A stretch of DNA of 64,000 nt from Clostridia bacterium. Its GTDB lineage: Bacteria > Bacillota > Clostridia > Oscillospirales > Acutalibacteraceae. How positions within the stretch are numbered: position 1 is the stretch's first letter; each line of letters begins with the position of its first letter. The stretch is from assembly GCA_017560255.1 (NCBI GenBank), contig JAFYOI010000003.1, positions 1 to 64,000 on the forward strand. The letters are read 5' to 3'. The notes beneath the pieces were generated by a model. It was not told where the DNA came from. It saw only the letters and a list, made by a program, of their open reading frames with translations, and made no database searches. Below, in pieces: positions 18,772 through 27,307 of the stretch. Made by a program: the position numbers and the translations under genes.

Positions 18772-19485
18772 ATGGAAAAATTGCTTACAAGCCTCTATGA
18801 AGGGGCGAAAACCCTTGATATATCAATATCCGAGGCGCAAACGGAGAAATTCTGCAAGTATACGGAACTCCTGCTTGAATGGAACGAGAAAATGAATCTG
18901 ACGGCGATTACCGCACCCGAAGAAATAGCCGTAAAACATTATCTTGACAGCCTTACTTTTCTTAAATACGTTGACGTGCCACAGGGCGCAAAGATTATTG
19001 ACGTCGGATGTGGCGCAGGTTTTCCGTCAATTCCTCTTATGATTGCACGTGATGATATACATATAACAATGCTTGACGGAACGAAGAAAAGGCTTACTTT
19101 TATTGACGAAGTTGTAAAAACGCTCGGTTTGAACGGTGTTACACTCCATGCGAGAGCCGAAGAAGCGGGAAAAAGCGCAAAATACCGTGAAAAATTTGAT
19201 TTTGCGACGGCAAGGGCGGTTGCAAGGCTTAACGTCCTTTCGGAATACTGTATACCTTTTGTAAAGGAGCAGGGGAGTTTTGTTGCGATGAAAGCATCGC
19301 TCAACGATGAAGTTGATGAGGCGCAGGGCGCAATAAGGCTGTTGGGTGGCAAAATTACCGATATCAAGCAGTTTACTTTGCCTGATTCGAGTGAGAGAAG
19401 TCTTGTAGTAATAAAAAAGATTTCGCAAACTCCGCCAAAATATCCGAGAGTTTCGGCACAAATTGCTAAAAAGGCGTTAAAATAA
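18772..19485 (+). CDS. rsmG: 16S rRNA (guanine527-N7)-methyltransferase RsmG
   Basis: SAM-dependent enzyme methylating G527 of 16S rRNA; loss can give low-level streptomycin resistance in other species. The fold shows KMNLTAIT, HYLDSL, the SAM loop DVGCGAGFPSIPL and FDFATARAVA. ATG 18772 has GGGAG 7 bases before it; a longer in-frame form from 18748 would overlap mnmG and lacks a ribosome site. 237 residues, normal. Confidence 0.95.
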   Translation: MEKLLTSLYEGAKTLDISISEAQTEKFCKYTELLLEWNEKMNLTAITAPEEIAVKHYLDSLTFLKYVDVPQGAKIIDVGCGAGFPSIPLMIARDDIHITMLDGTKKRLTFIDEVVKTLGLNGVTLHARAEEAGKSAKYREKFDFATARAVARLNVLSEYCIPFVKEQGSFVAMKASLNDEVDEAQGAIRLLGGKITDIKQFTLPDSSERSLVVIKKISQTPPKYPRVSAQIAKKALK

Positions 19486-19550
19486 TGGCGAAAAACCGAA
19501 TATAATAGGGTAAAGTTCTTGGGAACGACGACAAAACCCGCTAAAAAATA

Positions 19551-19600
19551 CCTCCTGTCTGTGTTAAGATGTCCTTGGACAAGCAGACAAGGAGGATTTT
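19551..19600 (+). promoter_or_regulatory. Hairpin enclosing the noc ribosome-binding site
   Basis: CCTCCTGTCTG (19551-19561) pairs with CAGACAAGGAGG (19584-19595), one bulged base, with an inner palindrome TGTCCTTGGACA. The GGAGG in the 3' arm is the ribosome site of the ParB-like gene. The arm is followed by ATTTTTG, so it could also work as an attenuator or terminator after rsmG. Confidence 0.7.
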
Positions 19601-19604
19601 TGTT

Positions 19605-20426
19605 ATGGAAACCGCGACGAAAACTCCCAAGCAGGTTGGTCGGGTGATGCTGATACCCATTGGGGAAATAAAAACAAACCCGAACCAGCCGCGAAAATGC
19701 TTTTCCGACAAAGATTTGCAGGGCCTCGCTGAAAGCATACGCTACGTTGGCGTAATTCAGCCGTTGACGGTGCGGAAAGCAAAGGACGGCGGTTACGAAC
19801 TGATAGCGGGGGAGAGGAGGTTGCGTGCGGCTGAATCGGTGGGGTTAAAAAGCCTGCCGTGCGTTGAAATATCAACGAATGACAGCGGTTGCGCCGTTGT
19901 TTCGCTGCTTGAAAATATGCAACGTCAGAGCCTTAATTTTATTGAGGAAGCAGTTGCAATTTATCGATTATTGAAAGAGTATTCGATAACTCAGGAGCAG
20001 GCGGCTTGTTATCTCGGAATGGCACAATCAACACTCTGTAACAAGTTGCGGATACTTACTCTGCCCAAAAGCGTGCAGGAAATAATAATTGAACATCGGC
20101 TGACGGAGCGACACGCACGCGCGCTTTTAAAACTTGAAAATGAGAGCGATATGCTTTACGTAGTCAAGAACGTAGCGGAGCAAAAACTGAACGTCAGTGG
20201 CACAGAAACGTTGATAAATCAATGCTTAGAGGGGTGCCGTAACGAGAGCGCGGCAAGGCGGGCGATGCCCGTAATCAAAGACGTGAGGATATTTCAGAAC
20301 ACAATTACAAATGCGGTAAAGGTAATGCGCCAAGCGGGTATAATGGCGGACAGTATGAGAAGAGAAACGGAAGATTATATAGAATACGTTGTGAAGATAC
20401 CCAAAAACACAAATACCCACAAATAG
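19605..20426 (+). CDS. noc: ParB/Noc-family DNA-binding protein
   Basis: A 273-residue ParB-family CTPase-like protein, distinct from the parB at 21477. The N-terminal region has IPIGEIKTNPNQPRKCF and the AGERRLRAAE motif that binds CTP, then a central helix-turn-helix (ITQEQAACYLGMAQSTLCNK). Position between rsmG and parA is that of Noc, the nucleoid occlusion protein of Firmicutes, but sequence alone cannot separate Noc from a second Spo0J-like protein. ATG 19605 has GGAGG 9 bases upstream, inside a hairpin. Confidence 0.85.
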   Translation: METATKTPKQVGRVMLIPIGEIKTNPNQPRKCFSDKDLQGLAESIRYVGVIQPLTVRKAKDGGYELIAGERRLRAAESVGLKSLPCVEISTNDSGCAVVSLLENMQRQSLNFIEEAVAIYRLLKEYSITQEQAACYLGMAQSTLCNKLRILTLPKSVQEIIIEHRLTERHARALLKLENESDMLYVVKNVAEQKLNVSGTETLINQCLEGCRNESAARRAMPVIKDVRIFQNTITNAVKVMRQAGIMADSMRRETEDYIEYVVKIPKNTNTHK

Positions 20427-20463
20427 CCTATTCCTTACCCACTTATATACACTCCCATCCACA

Positions 20464-20513
20464 AAGCAAGGGCGGACATTACCTTAATTGGTTTTGTCCG
20501 TTCTTGCTTTTTA
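20464..20513 (+). terminator. Terminator after the ParB-like gene
   Basis: AAGCAAGGGCGGACA (20464-20478) pairs with TGTCCGTTCTTGCTT (20495-20509), followed by a short T-run. Confidence 0.85.
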
Positions 20514-20578
20514 TGTAAAAAACAGTGAGAGAGGGAAAAACGCTGATTTTTGAATAATTTTTTTGACAAAATGTGAGA

Positions 20579-20594
20579 AGTTTCACGTGAAACA
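20579..20594. promoter_or_regulatory. parS: parS site upstream of parA
   Basis: AGTTTCACGTGAAACA, with a perfect 14-bp palindromic core GTTTCACGTGAAAC, one base from the Bacillus consensus TGTTTCACGTGAAACA. It lies 80 bases before parA, close enough for ParB to affect parA-parB expression. Confidence 0.95.
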
Positions 20595-20673
20595 CTTTAA
20601 AAATGCAAAACAATGTGATACAATAGCATAAAAGATGGAAAACTACTCACAAAAAGCAAACGGAGGGTGAGAA

Positions 20674-21459
20674 ATGGCAAAGATAATATCTGTTGTAAAT
20701 CAAAAAGGCGGCGTAGGCAAGACCACTTCGGCGGTCAATCTGGCGGCTTGTGTGGGCGCAAAGGGGCTGAAAGTCCTGCTCGTTGATATTGACCCGCAGG
20801 GTAACTCAACAAGCGGCCTCGGAGTTAACAAACGCGCGCTCAAATACTCGACTTACGACCTGCTCGTAAATGGCACGAATGCCTCAGAAGCATTGATACA
20901 TACGGAGTTTGAGAATGTTGACCTTCTCCCCGCAAACATCAATCTCGCGGGTGCGGAAATTGAAATTGTAATGATGGATAAGAGGGAAAACAGACTCAAA
21001 ATGGCGCTTTCAAGCGTTGTTGACGATTATGATTTTATTTTCCTTGACTGTCCGCCTTCGTTGGGAATTATTACGCTCAACGCGCTAAACGCGTCGGATA
21101 CGTTGCTTGTGCCGATTCAGTGCGAATATTATGCGCTCGAGGGACTTGCTCAACTTATGAACACCGTCCGTCAGGTAAAAAGGCTTTATAATCCGCAACT
21201 TGAATTTGAAGGCGTGCTTATAACGATGTTTGACGGCAGACTCAACCTTACAAATCAGGTCGTGCGCGAAATCAAGAAAGTTTTCCCGAAGAAGTTGTAT
21301 TTTACAACGATTCCGAGAAACGTTACACTATCCGAAGCACCGAGCCACGGTATGCCCGTCATTTATTATGACAAGCGTTCCAAGGGCGCGGAGGCTTATG
21401 AAGATTTTGCAAACGAATTTTTGAAGAAAAACGGCATCAAGCCGAAAAAATCTAAATAA
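20674..21459 (+). CDS. parA: Chromosome partitioning ATPase ParA/Soj
   Basis: Deviant Walker ATPase that binds the nucleoid non-specifically as an ATP dimer and moves ParB-parS complexes; Soj also controls DnaA in Bacillus. KGGVGKTT near residue 11 is the deviant Walker A with the signature lysine, and FIFLDCPPSLG is Walker B. 261 residues. GGAGGG lies before the ATG. parB follows after 17 bases, and a parS site sits upstream. Confidence 0.97.
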   Translation: MAKIISVVNQKGGVGKTTSAVNLAACVGAKGLKVLLVDIDPQGNSTSGLGVNKRALKYSTYDLLVNGTNASEALIHTEFENVDLLPANINLAGAEIEIVMMDKRENRLKMALSSVVDDYDFIFLDCPPSLGIITLNALNASDTLLVPIQCEYYALEGLAQLMNTVRQVKRLYNPQLEFEGVLITMFDGRLNLTNQVVREIKKVFPKKLYFTTIPRNVTLSEAPSHGMPVIYYDKRSKGAEAYEDFANEFLKKNGIKPKKSK

Positions 21460-21476
21460 AGAAAGGATTGAATATT

Positions 21477-22337
21477 ATGGCGGCGAAAAAAGGCGGGCTC
21501 GGCAAGGGCATCAGCGCGCTGTTTGAGGATAATTCCGTAGAGGAGCAGATCGGCGCGGGCGCGGTAAAATTGAAGATTTTTGATATTGAACCGAATAAAA
21601 ATCAGCCGAGAAAGCATTTTGACGAGGAAGCGCTCAGCGAACTGTCCTCATCAATCGCGGAACACGGCATTCTGCAACCGATTGTTGTTCGTCCGATTGC
21701 GGAAACGGGCTATCAGATTGTAGCGGGTGAGAGAAGATGGCGTGCAGCAAGGCTTGCGGGCTTGACAGAAGTGCCCGTAATTATAAAGGAATTGTCCGAC
21801 AAGCAGGTTATGGAACTTGCTCTCATAGAGAATTTGCAGAGAGAGGACCTCAACCCGATTGAAGAGGCGGAGGGCTACAAGGCACTTATGGAAACGCACG
21901 AACTGACTCAGGAAACCGTTGCAAAGCGAGTTGGTAAGTCCCGTTCGGCGATTGCAAACTCAATGCGCTTGCTCAATTTGCCCGAATCGGTGCGTGAAAT
22001 GGCTCGTGATGGCAGAATTTCTGCCGGTCATGCGCGCACACTCCTTGCATTTGAGGACGTTGAAACAGTCAAGAGGGTTGCAAATGAAATTATTGAAAAG
22101 GGCTTGTCCGTAAGGGACGTTGAAAAATTGGCGCAGAAGAAACCCGCCGCTGAAAAGACGGCAAAAATCAAGCGCAGAGATTCTTTCTACGATGAGGTTG
22201 AACTTGCACTCTCCTCCGAACTTGGCAGAAAAATAAAAGTCAACAAGGGCAGGGGAAAGGGCACAATCGAAATTGAGTTCTACGGCAAGGACGATTTGAA
22301 AGAGTTAGCCAACACAATTTGTAAAAATTTACAATAA
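21477..22337 (+). CDS. parB: Chromosome partitioning protein ParB/Spo0J
   Basis: CTP-dependent DNA clamp that loads at parS and recruits condensin. It begins [19 protein letters not shown], the typical Spo0J start that stimulates ParA. The CTP motif is [10 protein letters not shown], followed by the helix-turn-helix ([19 protein letters not shown]) and a C-terminal dimerisation region. ATG 21477 has AAAGGA 9 bases before it; a TTG at 21468 sits within that region and is less likely. Confidence 0.97.
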   Translation: MAAKKGGLGKGISALFEDNSVEEQIGAGAVKLKIFDIEPNKNQPRKHFDEEALSELSSSIAEHGILQPIVVRPIAETGYQIVAGERRWRAARLAGLTEVPVIIKELSDKQVMELALIENLQREDLNPIEEAEGYKALMETHELTQETVAKRVGKSRSAIANSMRLLNLPESVREMARDGRISAGHARTLLAFEDVETVKRVANEIIEKGLSVRDVEKLAQKKPAAEKTAKIKRRDSFYDEVELALSSELGRKIKVNKGRGKGTIEIEFYGKDDLKELANTICKNLQ

Positions 22338-22366
22338 TTACTAAAATTTGGATAGGAGATATAAAA

Positions 22367-23638
22367 ATGTTAGACATTAAAGTAATCAGAACCAATCCCG
22401 AAATGGTAAAAGAGGCAATGAGAAAGCGCAACAAGGATATGGATGCGCAGGTTGATGAGATTATCGCTATTGACGCTCAGCGCAGAGAACTTTCCGCGCA
22501 GGCTGACGCTATGAAGAACGAGCAGAACGTTGCAAGCAAAAAGATTCCGCAAATCAAAAAAGAGGGCGGCGACGTCAGCGAGATTATGGCGAAGATGAAC
22601 GAAATTAAGGAGAAACTCAAGGGCATCGATGCCGAAATCTCCGCTCTTGAAGCAAAGCAGAAGGATTTGATTCTCGGATTCCCGAATATTCCGAACGAGA
22701 GCGTTCCCGTTGGTAAGGACGACACGGAAAACGTTGAAATCAGAAGATTCGGCGAGCCGAGAAAGTTCGATTTTGAGCCGAAGGCACACTGGGACATCGG
22801 TGCTGATCTCGGTATTCTTGACCCCGAAACCGCCGCAAAGGTTACGGGCGCAAGATTTACTTTCTATAAGGATAAGGGCGCAAGACTTGAAAGAGCGATT
22901 ATGAACTTCTTCCTTGACACACACACCGAAAACGGCTACACCGAAGTTTTCCCGCCCTTTATGGTAAACAGAGCGTCCATGACCGGTACGGGTCAGTTGC
23001 CGAAGTTTGAGGAGGATGCTTTCAAACTCTCCACAAACGACTATTTCCTCATTCCGACCGCAGAAGTGCCCGTTACAAATATGTTCCGTGACGATATTCT
23101 TGACGAAAATAAACTCCCCCTCTGCTTCTGCGCTTATTCCGCTTGTTTCAGAGCGGAGGCGGGCAGTGCGGGACGTGATACAAGGGGTCTTATCCGCCAG
23201 CACCAGTTCAATAAGGTTGAACTGGTTAAGTTCGCTTCCCCCGAAAATTCTTACGACGAACTTGAAAAACTCACAAATGATGCAGAGCGCGTACTCCAAC
23301 TTCTCGGACTTCCGTACAGAGTCGTTTGCCTCTCCACCGGTGACCTCGGCTTCTCCTCTGCAAAAACCTATGATATCGAGGTATGGATGCCCTCTTATGG
23401 CAGATACGTTGAGATTTCTTCCTGTTCAAATTTTGAGGACTTTCAGGCTCGCAGAGCGGCAATCCGTTGCAAGAAAGATGCCCGCGACAAGGCAAAACTC
23501 GTTCACACACTCAACGGTTCGGGCGTTGCTTTGGGCAGAACAACCGCTGCTATTCTTGAAAATTACCAGAATGCAGACGGCAGCGTAACCGTTCCCGAAG
23601 TACTCAGAAAGTGGTTCGGCGCAGATGAGATCAGATAA
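22367..23638 (+). CDS. serS: Serine--tRNA ligase
   Basis: Class II synthetase that charges tRNA-Ser. 423 residues. The N-terminal long antiparallel coiled coil (about residues 25-105) contacts the tRNA long arm. Motif 2 region is [20 protein letters not shown] and motif 3 contains [15 protein letters not shown] lies before the ATG. Only 29 bases separate it from parB, so there is no room for a T-box leader. Confidence 0.97.
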   Translation: MLDIKVIRTNPEMVKEAMRKRNKDMDAQVDEIIAIDAQRRELSAQADAMKNEQNVASKKIPQIKKEGGDVSEIMAKMNEIKEKLKGIDAEISALEAKQKDLILGFPNIPNESVPVGKDDTENVEIRRFGEPRKFDFEPKAHWDIGADLGILDPETAAKVTGARFTFYKDKGARLERAIMNFFLDTHTENGYTEVFPPFMVNRASMTGTGQLPKFEEDAFKLSTNDYFLIPTAEVPVTNMFRDDILDENKLPLCFCAYSACFRAEAGSAGRDTRGLIRQHQFNKVELVKFASPENSYDELEKLTNDAERVLQLLGLPYRVVCLSTGDLGFSSAKTYDIEVWMPSYGRYVEISSCSNFEDFQARRAAIRCKKDARDKAKLVHTLNGSGVALGRTTAAILENYQNADGSVTVPEVLRKWFGADEIR

Positions 23639-24410
23639 TTTCATAGTTGCCGATTGGGGCGGGGATGAGCGCATTGTCAACGAAAATACGCTTGTTGTAA
23701 CGGAGGATTACGTCGGCGAGGACGGGCGTATGAGCCTCAAAGGAATGCTCGACGTTATGCAGCAGTGCGCCCATAAACACTTGCACGCGGTTAATCTGTC
23801 GGTTGAAAGGCTGATGGAACTCGGAATGATGCTTTTCGTTACGAGAATTTCGTGCAAGATGCACCGTATGCCCACCATAAATGAAAAATTAAGCACAAAG
23901 ACCTGGACCCTGCCCGAAAGGCGCGCGGGTCTTTTGCGCTATCATACGATTGACACCGCCGACGGCGAATGCCTTATTGAAGCGGTCAGCCAGTGGGTTT
24001 GTGTTGACGTAAATACGAGAAGACTAATCAGTTCGCAGGGGTTTGTTGACGCGTGGAGTGCGCCGTTTCCCGAAATGGTAAATGGTTATCCCGCACCGAA
24101 AAGGCTTCGGGAGAAGTGTGAACTAAAATCACTTAACAAAATTGAAATAGACGAATCAAGGCTTGATTTTTATGGTCACGTCAATAATTCAGAGTACGCT
24201 GAATTAGTCAGTGAATCTATGGAGATAAAAAATCCGACGGCATTTCGTATTGCTTACACGTCGGAGGCAAAACTTGGCGATGTGCTGGATATAAAATCGT
24301 TTGACGATGAAAACTCCGCCTATATTGAAGCGGAATTCAGTAGGGGAGTCAGTTTCAAAGCGAAGGTGTATTTTAACGGGGAGGTAGACGATGCCGAGAT
24401 TTTTTGCTGA
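23625..24410 (+). CDS. Acyl-ACP thioesterase (FatA/FatB family)
   Basis: A 261-residue double-hotdog thioesterase that releases fatty acids from acyl carrier protein. The N-terminal half has the substrate-binding hotdog ([17 protein letters not shown]), and the C-terminal half has the active-site strand region [11 protein letters not shown] with Asn-His as in plant and bacterial FAT enzymes. It starts 14 bases inside the end of serS and overlaps rsmE by 20 bases, so it is read in a coupled operon. The ribosome site is poor, consistent with coupling. Confidence 0.88.
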   Translation: MRSDNFIVADWGGDERIVNENTLVVTEDYVGEDGRMSLKGMLDVMQQCAHKHLHAVNLSVERLMELGMMLFVTRISCKMHRMPTINEKLSTKTWTLPERRAGLLRYHTIDTADGECLIEAVSQWVCVDVNTRRLISSQGFVDAWSAPFPEMVNGYPAPKRLREKCELKSLNKIEIDESRLDFYGHVNNSEYAELVSESMEIKNPTAFRIAYTSEAKLGDVLDIKSFDDENSAYIEAEFSRGVSFKAKVYFNGEVDDAEIFC

Positions 24411-25110
24411 TTACAATGGCGGTGAAATTATAACTTTGTCGCCCGAAGATTCAAAGCACGTAGCAAAGGCGCTGAGGATGAAAACGGGCGAGAAATTGAC
24501 TGTTTGCGACGGCTTGGGTACGGATTACGAGTGCGAAGTTGACAATATTTCTCCCGACAGTGTGAGCGTTAAAGTGATTTTGCAAAAGCCGAGTGAAACT
24601 GAGGCAGACGTTGATATAACAATATATCAGGCGCTTCCAAAGAGCGACAAGATGGACGGAATCATACAGCGTGCGGTTGAGTTGGGCGCAAAAAAAATCG
24701 TACCGATACTGACCGAACGTTGCGTTTCAAGGCCCGATGCCAAGGCGTGCGACACCAAGGTCAGACGCTGGAATAAAATTGCGCTTGAAGCGGCGATGCA
24801 GTGCGGCAGGGGAATGATACCGCAGGTTGAAGCGGTGCAGAGTTTCAGGCAGGCGATTGGCTCGATGACCGCCGACACAGTGATAATGTTTTACGAGGGT
24901 GGCGGAAAGCCCATTCGTGAGATGGATATTAAAAAAGGGCAGAGTGTTGCCGTCATAATCGGTCCCGAGGGCGGATTTGAGCGCAGCGAAGTTGATTTTG
25001 CGCTCGCTTCGGGCGCTGTCATCGGCTCGTTAGGACCGCGTATTCTGCGCACGCAGACCGCATCCCTTGCGGCAACGGCAGCGATAATGTTTATGACGGA
25101 AAATATGTGA
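24391..25110 (+). CDS. rsmE: 16S rRNA (uracil1498-N3)-methyltransferase RsmE
   Basis: SPOUT-class methyltransferase. It starts [11 protein letters not shown], a PUA-like N-terminal domain followed by the knotted C-terminal domain with IIGPEGGFERSEVDFA and LGPRILRTQTA, both typical of RsmE. 239 residues. GGAGG lies 6 bases before the ATG, inside the end of the thioesterase gene. Confidence 0.95.
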   Translation: MPRFFADYNGGEIITLSPEDSKHVAKALRMKTGEKLTVCDGLGTDYECEVDNISPDSVSVKVILQKPSETEADVDITIYQALPKSDKMDGIIQRAVELGAKKIVPILTERCVSRPDAKACDTKVRRWNKIALEAAMQCGRGMIPQVEAVQSFRQAIGSMTADTVIMFYEGGGKPIREMDIKKGQSVAVIIGPEGGFERSEVDFALASGAVIGSLGPRILRTQTASLAATAAIMFMTENM

Positions 25111-25122
25111 CAGGTGAACACT

Positions 25123-26469
25123 ATGCTTACAAAAAATGACCGTGTTGAATTGGAAATTACGGGTATGACATCGGAGGGCTGCGGAGTCGGAAGACACGGC
25201 GGCCTTGCTGTTTTTGTGCCCAATACAGTGGAGGGCGAAACCGTCCTTGCGCATATAATCAAGGCGAAGAAAAATTATGCCGTCGGTAAATGTGTGGAGA
25301 TTTTGCGTGCATCGGATAAGAGGGTTGAGAGTGATTGCGCTGTTTCCGAAAAGTGCGGCGGTTGTGTTTTCCGTCATATTTCCTATGAGGAAGAGTGTAG
25401 GATAAAATGGGAAAGAGTACACGATGCTGTAAGAAAAATCGGCGGTATTGATACGGGGATTTCTCCGATTGTGCCGAGTGAAAACGTTGATTTTTACCGC
25501 AACAAAGCGCAATATCCCGTGCGAATGGAAAACGAGGAGGTCAAAATCGGATTTTTTGCCCAGCGTACGCACAGAATTGTCAGCAGCGACGGCTGCAAAC
25601 TGCAACGCCGTGAGTTTGACGGCGTCTTGCGCTGTTTTGAAAAATGGATTAAAGAAAACGGAATAACGGTTTATGATGAAATCACCCACAGGGGCGAACT
25701 TCGTCATATTTATATACGTCGCGCGCACAAAACGGGGCAGATTATGGTTTGCGCCGTTATCAATGCACCGAAATTGAGTAAAAAAGAGGCTCTCATCGAA
25801 CTGCTTACGCAGAACGTTGAGGGCCTTGCGAGCGTTGTTGTGAACGTCAACAGGAAACAGACCAACGTCATTCTGGGTGATGAATTCACGACACTTTGGG
25901 GCGCAGACAGGATTGAGGACGAACTGTGCGGAGTAAGGCTTAAAATTTCTCCTCATTCGTTCTATCAGGTCAACTCTCCACAGGCGGAGAGGCTTTACAA
26001 AATCGCCGAGGAATATGCCGACTTAAAGGGCGGCGAGAGAGTGCTTGACATTTATTGCGGAATCGGCAGTGTCGGACTTTGTGCGGCGAAGAATGCGGGC
26101 GAACTCATCGGGTTTGAGATTGTCGAAAGGGCGGTACAGAACGCGAGGGAGAACGCAAAATTAAACGGATTTAAAAATACGGAATTTTTCTGTGCCGATG
26201 CGGCAACGGCGTTTGAGTATTTGCAGGATAGGGGACAGTTTGACGTCGTTTTTCTCGACCCGCCAAGAAAAGGCTGTGACGAGAAACTTATAAACGACGT
26301 AGCGAAAGCGAACCCGAAAAAAATCGTCTACATCTCCTGCGACCCCGCAACGCTTGCACGTGACCTGAAACGCTTTGCCGAGAAAGGATATAAAACAGAA
26401 AAAATCACGCCGGTTGATATGTTCCCGAGGACGCACCACGTTGAAACAGTTGCTTTGTTGAAACGATAG
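25123..26469 (+). CDS. rlmD: 23S rRNA (uracil-5)-methyltransferase, RlmD/RumA type with TRAM domain
   Basis: Iron-sulfur RNA m5U methyltransferase. An N-terminal TRAM domain (about residues 1-60) is followed by the 4Fe-4S cysteines (CAVSEKCGGC and a later Cys in DGCKL), the SAM fold (VLDIYCGIGSVGLCAAKNAG), FLDPPRKGCD and the catalytic region YISCDPATLARDL. About 448 residues. ATG 25123 has AGGTGA 5 bases before it; an in-frame GTG at 25114 lies inside that site. A second, TRAM-less paralogue is at 27308. Which uridine each modifies cannot be told from sequence. Confidence 0.93.
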   Translation: MLTKNDRVELEITGMTSEGCGVGRHGGLAVFVPNTVEGETVLAHIIKAKKNYAVGKCVEILRASDKRVESDCAVSEKCGGCVFRHISYEEECRIKWERVHDAVRKIGGIDTGISPIVPSENVDFYRNKAQYPVRMENEEVKIGFFAQRTHRIVSSDGCKLQRREFDGVLRCFEKWIKENGITVYDEITHRGELRHIYIRRAHKTGQIMVCAVINAPKLSKKEALIELLTQNVEGLASVVVNVNRKQTNVILGDEFTTLWGADRIEDELCGVRLKISPHSFYQVNSPQAERLYKIAEEYADLKGGERVLDIYCGIGSVGLCAAKNAGELIGFEIVERAVQNARENAKLNGFKNTEFFCADAATAFEYLQDRGQFDVVFLDPPRKGCDEKLINDVAKANPKKIVYISCDPATLARDLKRFAEKGYKTEKITPVDMFPRTHHVETVALLKR

Positions 26470-26517
26470 TTTGTCGTGTCATGGAGTGAAAAGGAAGTAA
26501 AACTGAACTTTTTGTCC

Positions 26518-26689
26518 GTGTCATCCTGAGCGCAGTCGAAATCCGAGCAAAGCGAGGATCAAACGGTGGAAACGCCGTTTGGGATCTCGGACAAAAATAA
26601 ATTATATCAAAATCAAATATGAGATCCCGATGCTGACGCATCGCCCTACGGGTTCGACTTCGGGCTTGCGCCCTACGCTCAGGATGACA
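26518..26689. repeat. GTCATCCTGAGC-type palindromic repeat, copy 1
   Basis: Starts GTGTCATCCTGAGCG and ends CGCTCAGGATGACA in inverted orientation, with inner GATCTCGG, GAGATCCCGATGC and GGGTTCGACTTCGGG blocks. It ends 17 bases before the GIY-YIG nuclease gene. Confidence 0.9.
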
Positions 26690-26706
26690 AATAGCGAGGT
26701 GGCTCA

Positions 26707-26991
26707 ATGGGATATTTTGTCTACATACTCACTAATAAAACAAATTCGGTAATGTATATCGGTGTGACAAACGATTTAGGTCGCCGAATATATGAGCATA
26801 AAAACAAAATAGTTGAGGGGTTTACAAAGCGATACAACGTTGACAAGCTTGTTTACATTGAGGAGTATTCCGATGTGAATGATGCACTCGCAAGAGAAAA
26901 GCAGCTAAAGCGTTGGGTGCGTTCTAAAAAGAATGCGCTTGTAGAAACATTGAATCCCGATTGGGATGATTGGGGTGAGAATATTGTCTGA
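26707..26991 (+). CDS. GIY-YIG endonuclease family protein
   Basis: A 94-residue single-domain GIY-YIG protein. The start GYFVYILTNKTNSVMYIGVT contains the two motif halves (YVYIL and YIG), followed by the conserved Arg (GRRIYEHK) and a Glu region (EEYSDVNDALAREKQLKRW). GAGGTGG lies 5 bases before the ATG, at the very edge of palindromic repeat copy 1. Such solo nucleases are often found next to this repeat type in other genomes, as I recall; a role in repeat spread is a hypothesis. The next gene overlaps its end. Confidence 0.92.
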   Translation: MGYFVYILTNKTNSVMYIGVTNDLGRRIYEHKNKIVEGFTKRYNVDKLVYIEEYSDVNDALAREKQLKRWVRSKKNALVETLNPDWDDWGENIV

Positions 26992-27286
26992 ATCAAAGCC
27001 GAATATGATGGATTTACACGGCATCATTGAGAAAGAATTTTTTGGAACAAAATCTCTCGCTGCCCTGATATGGTTGATTGATATGGGCAGAGAGTTAGAA
27101 TTCGAGTTTAACGGAACGATATATTTTATTTCTCGCTATGCCGACGCAAAAAAGTACGTTTCATTGTGGCAGGACAAGAGCGAGCAGAGCTTTGATAGTG
27201 TTTCAGAATTGATTGTAAATGCAACAATAGAAAATCATCCGTTTTTATTCGTGTGGAACGAGGCAAAAATACAGACCTTGTTCTAA
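26984..27286 (+). CDS. Small protein of unknown function
   Basis: About 100 residues with no recognised domain. The central part reads ALIWLIDMGRELEFEFNGT and the end FLFVWNEAKIQTLF; the composition is that of a compact soluble alpha/beta protein. The start is uncertain: GGGGTG precedes a TTG at 26984, an ATG at 26966 lies deeper in the nuclease gene, and an ATG at 27005 has no ribosome site. It overlaps the GIY-YIG gene by 8 bases in my preferred reading, so it is co-translated with it. Confidence 0.7.
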   Translation: MSESKPNMMDLHGIIEKEFFGTKSLAALIWLIDMGRELEFEFNGTIYFISRYADAKKYVSLWQDKSEQSFDSVSELIVNATIENHPFLFVWNEAKIQTLF

Positions 27287-27307
27287 TTAACTTTTTCAGG
27301 AGTAGTT

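Noticed and set aside
22338-22366. T-box leader before serS (and before trpS)
   Set aside because: The gaps before these synthetase genes are only 29 and 12 bases, far too short for a T-box.
22370-23299. A 309-codon minus-strand frame opposite serS
   Set aside because: serS is unmistakable on the plus strand, and the opposite frame is rich in Cys and Phe runs with no domain; antisense shadow.
26640-26665. GGGTTCGACTTCGGG as a possible tRNA T-arm
   Set aside because: It occurs in every copy of the GTCATCCTGAGC-type repeat and has no cloverleaf around it; I found no tRNA in the window.
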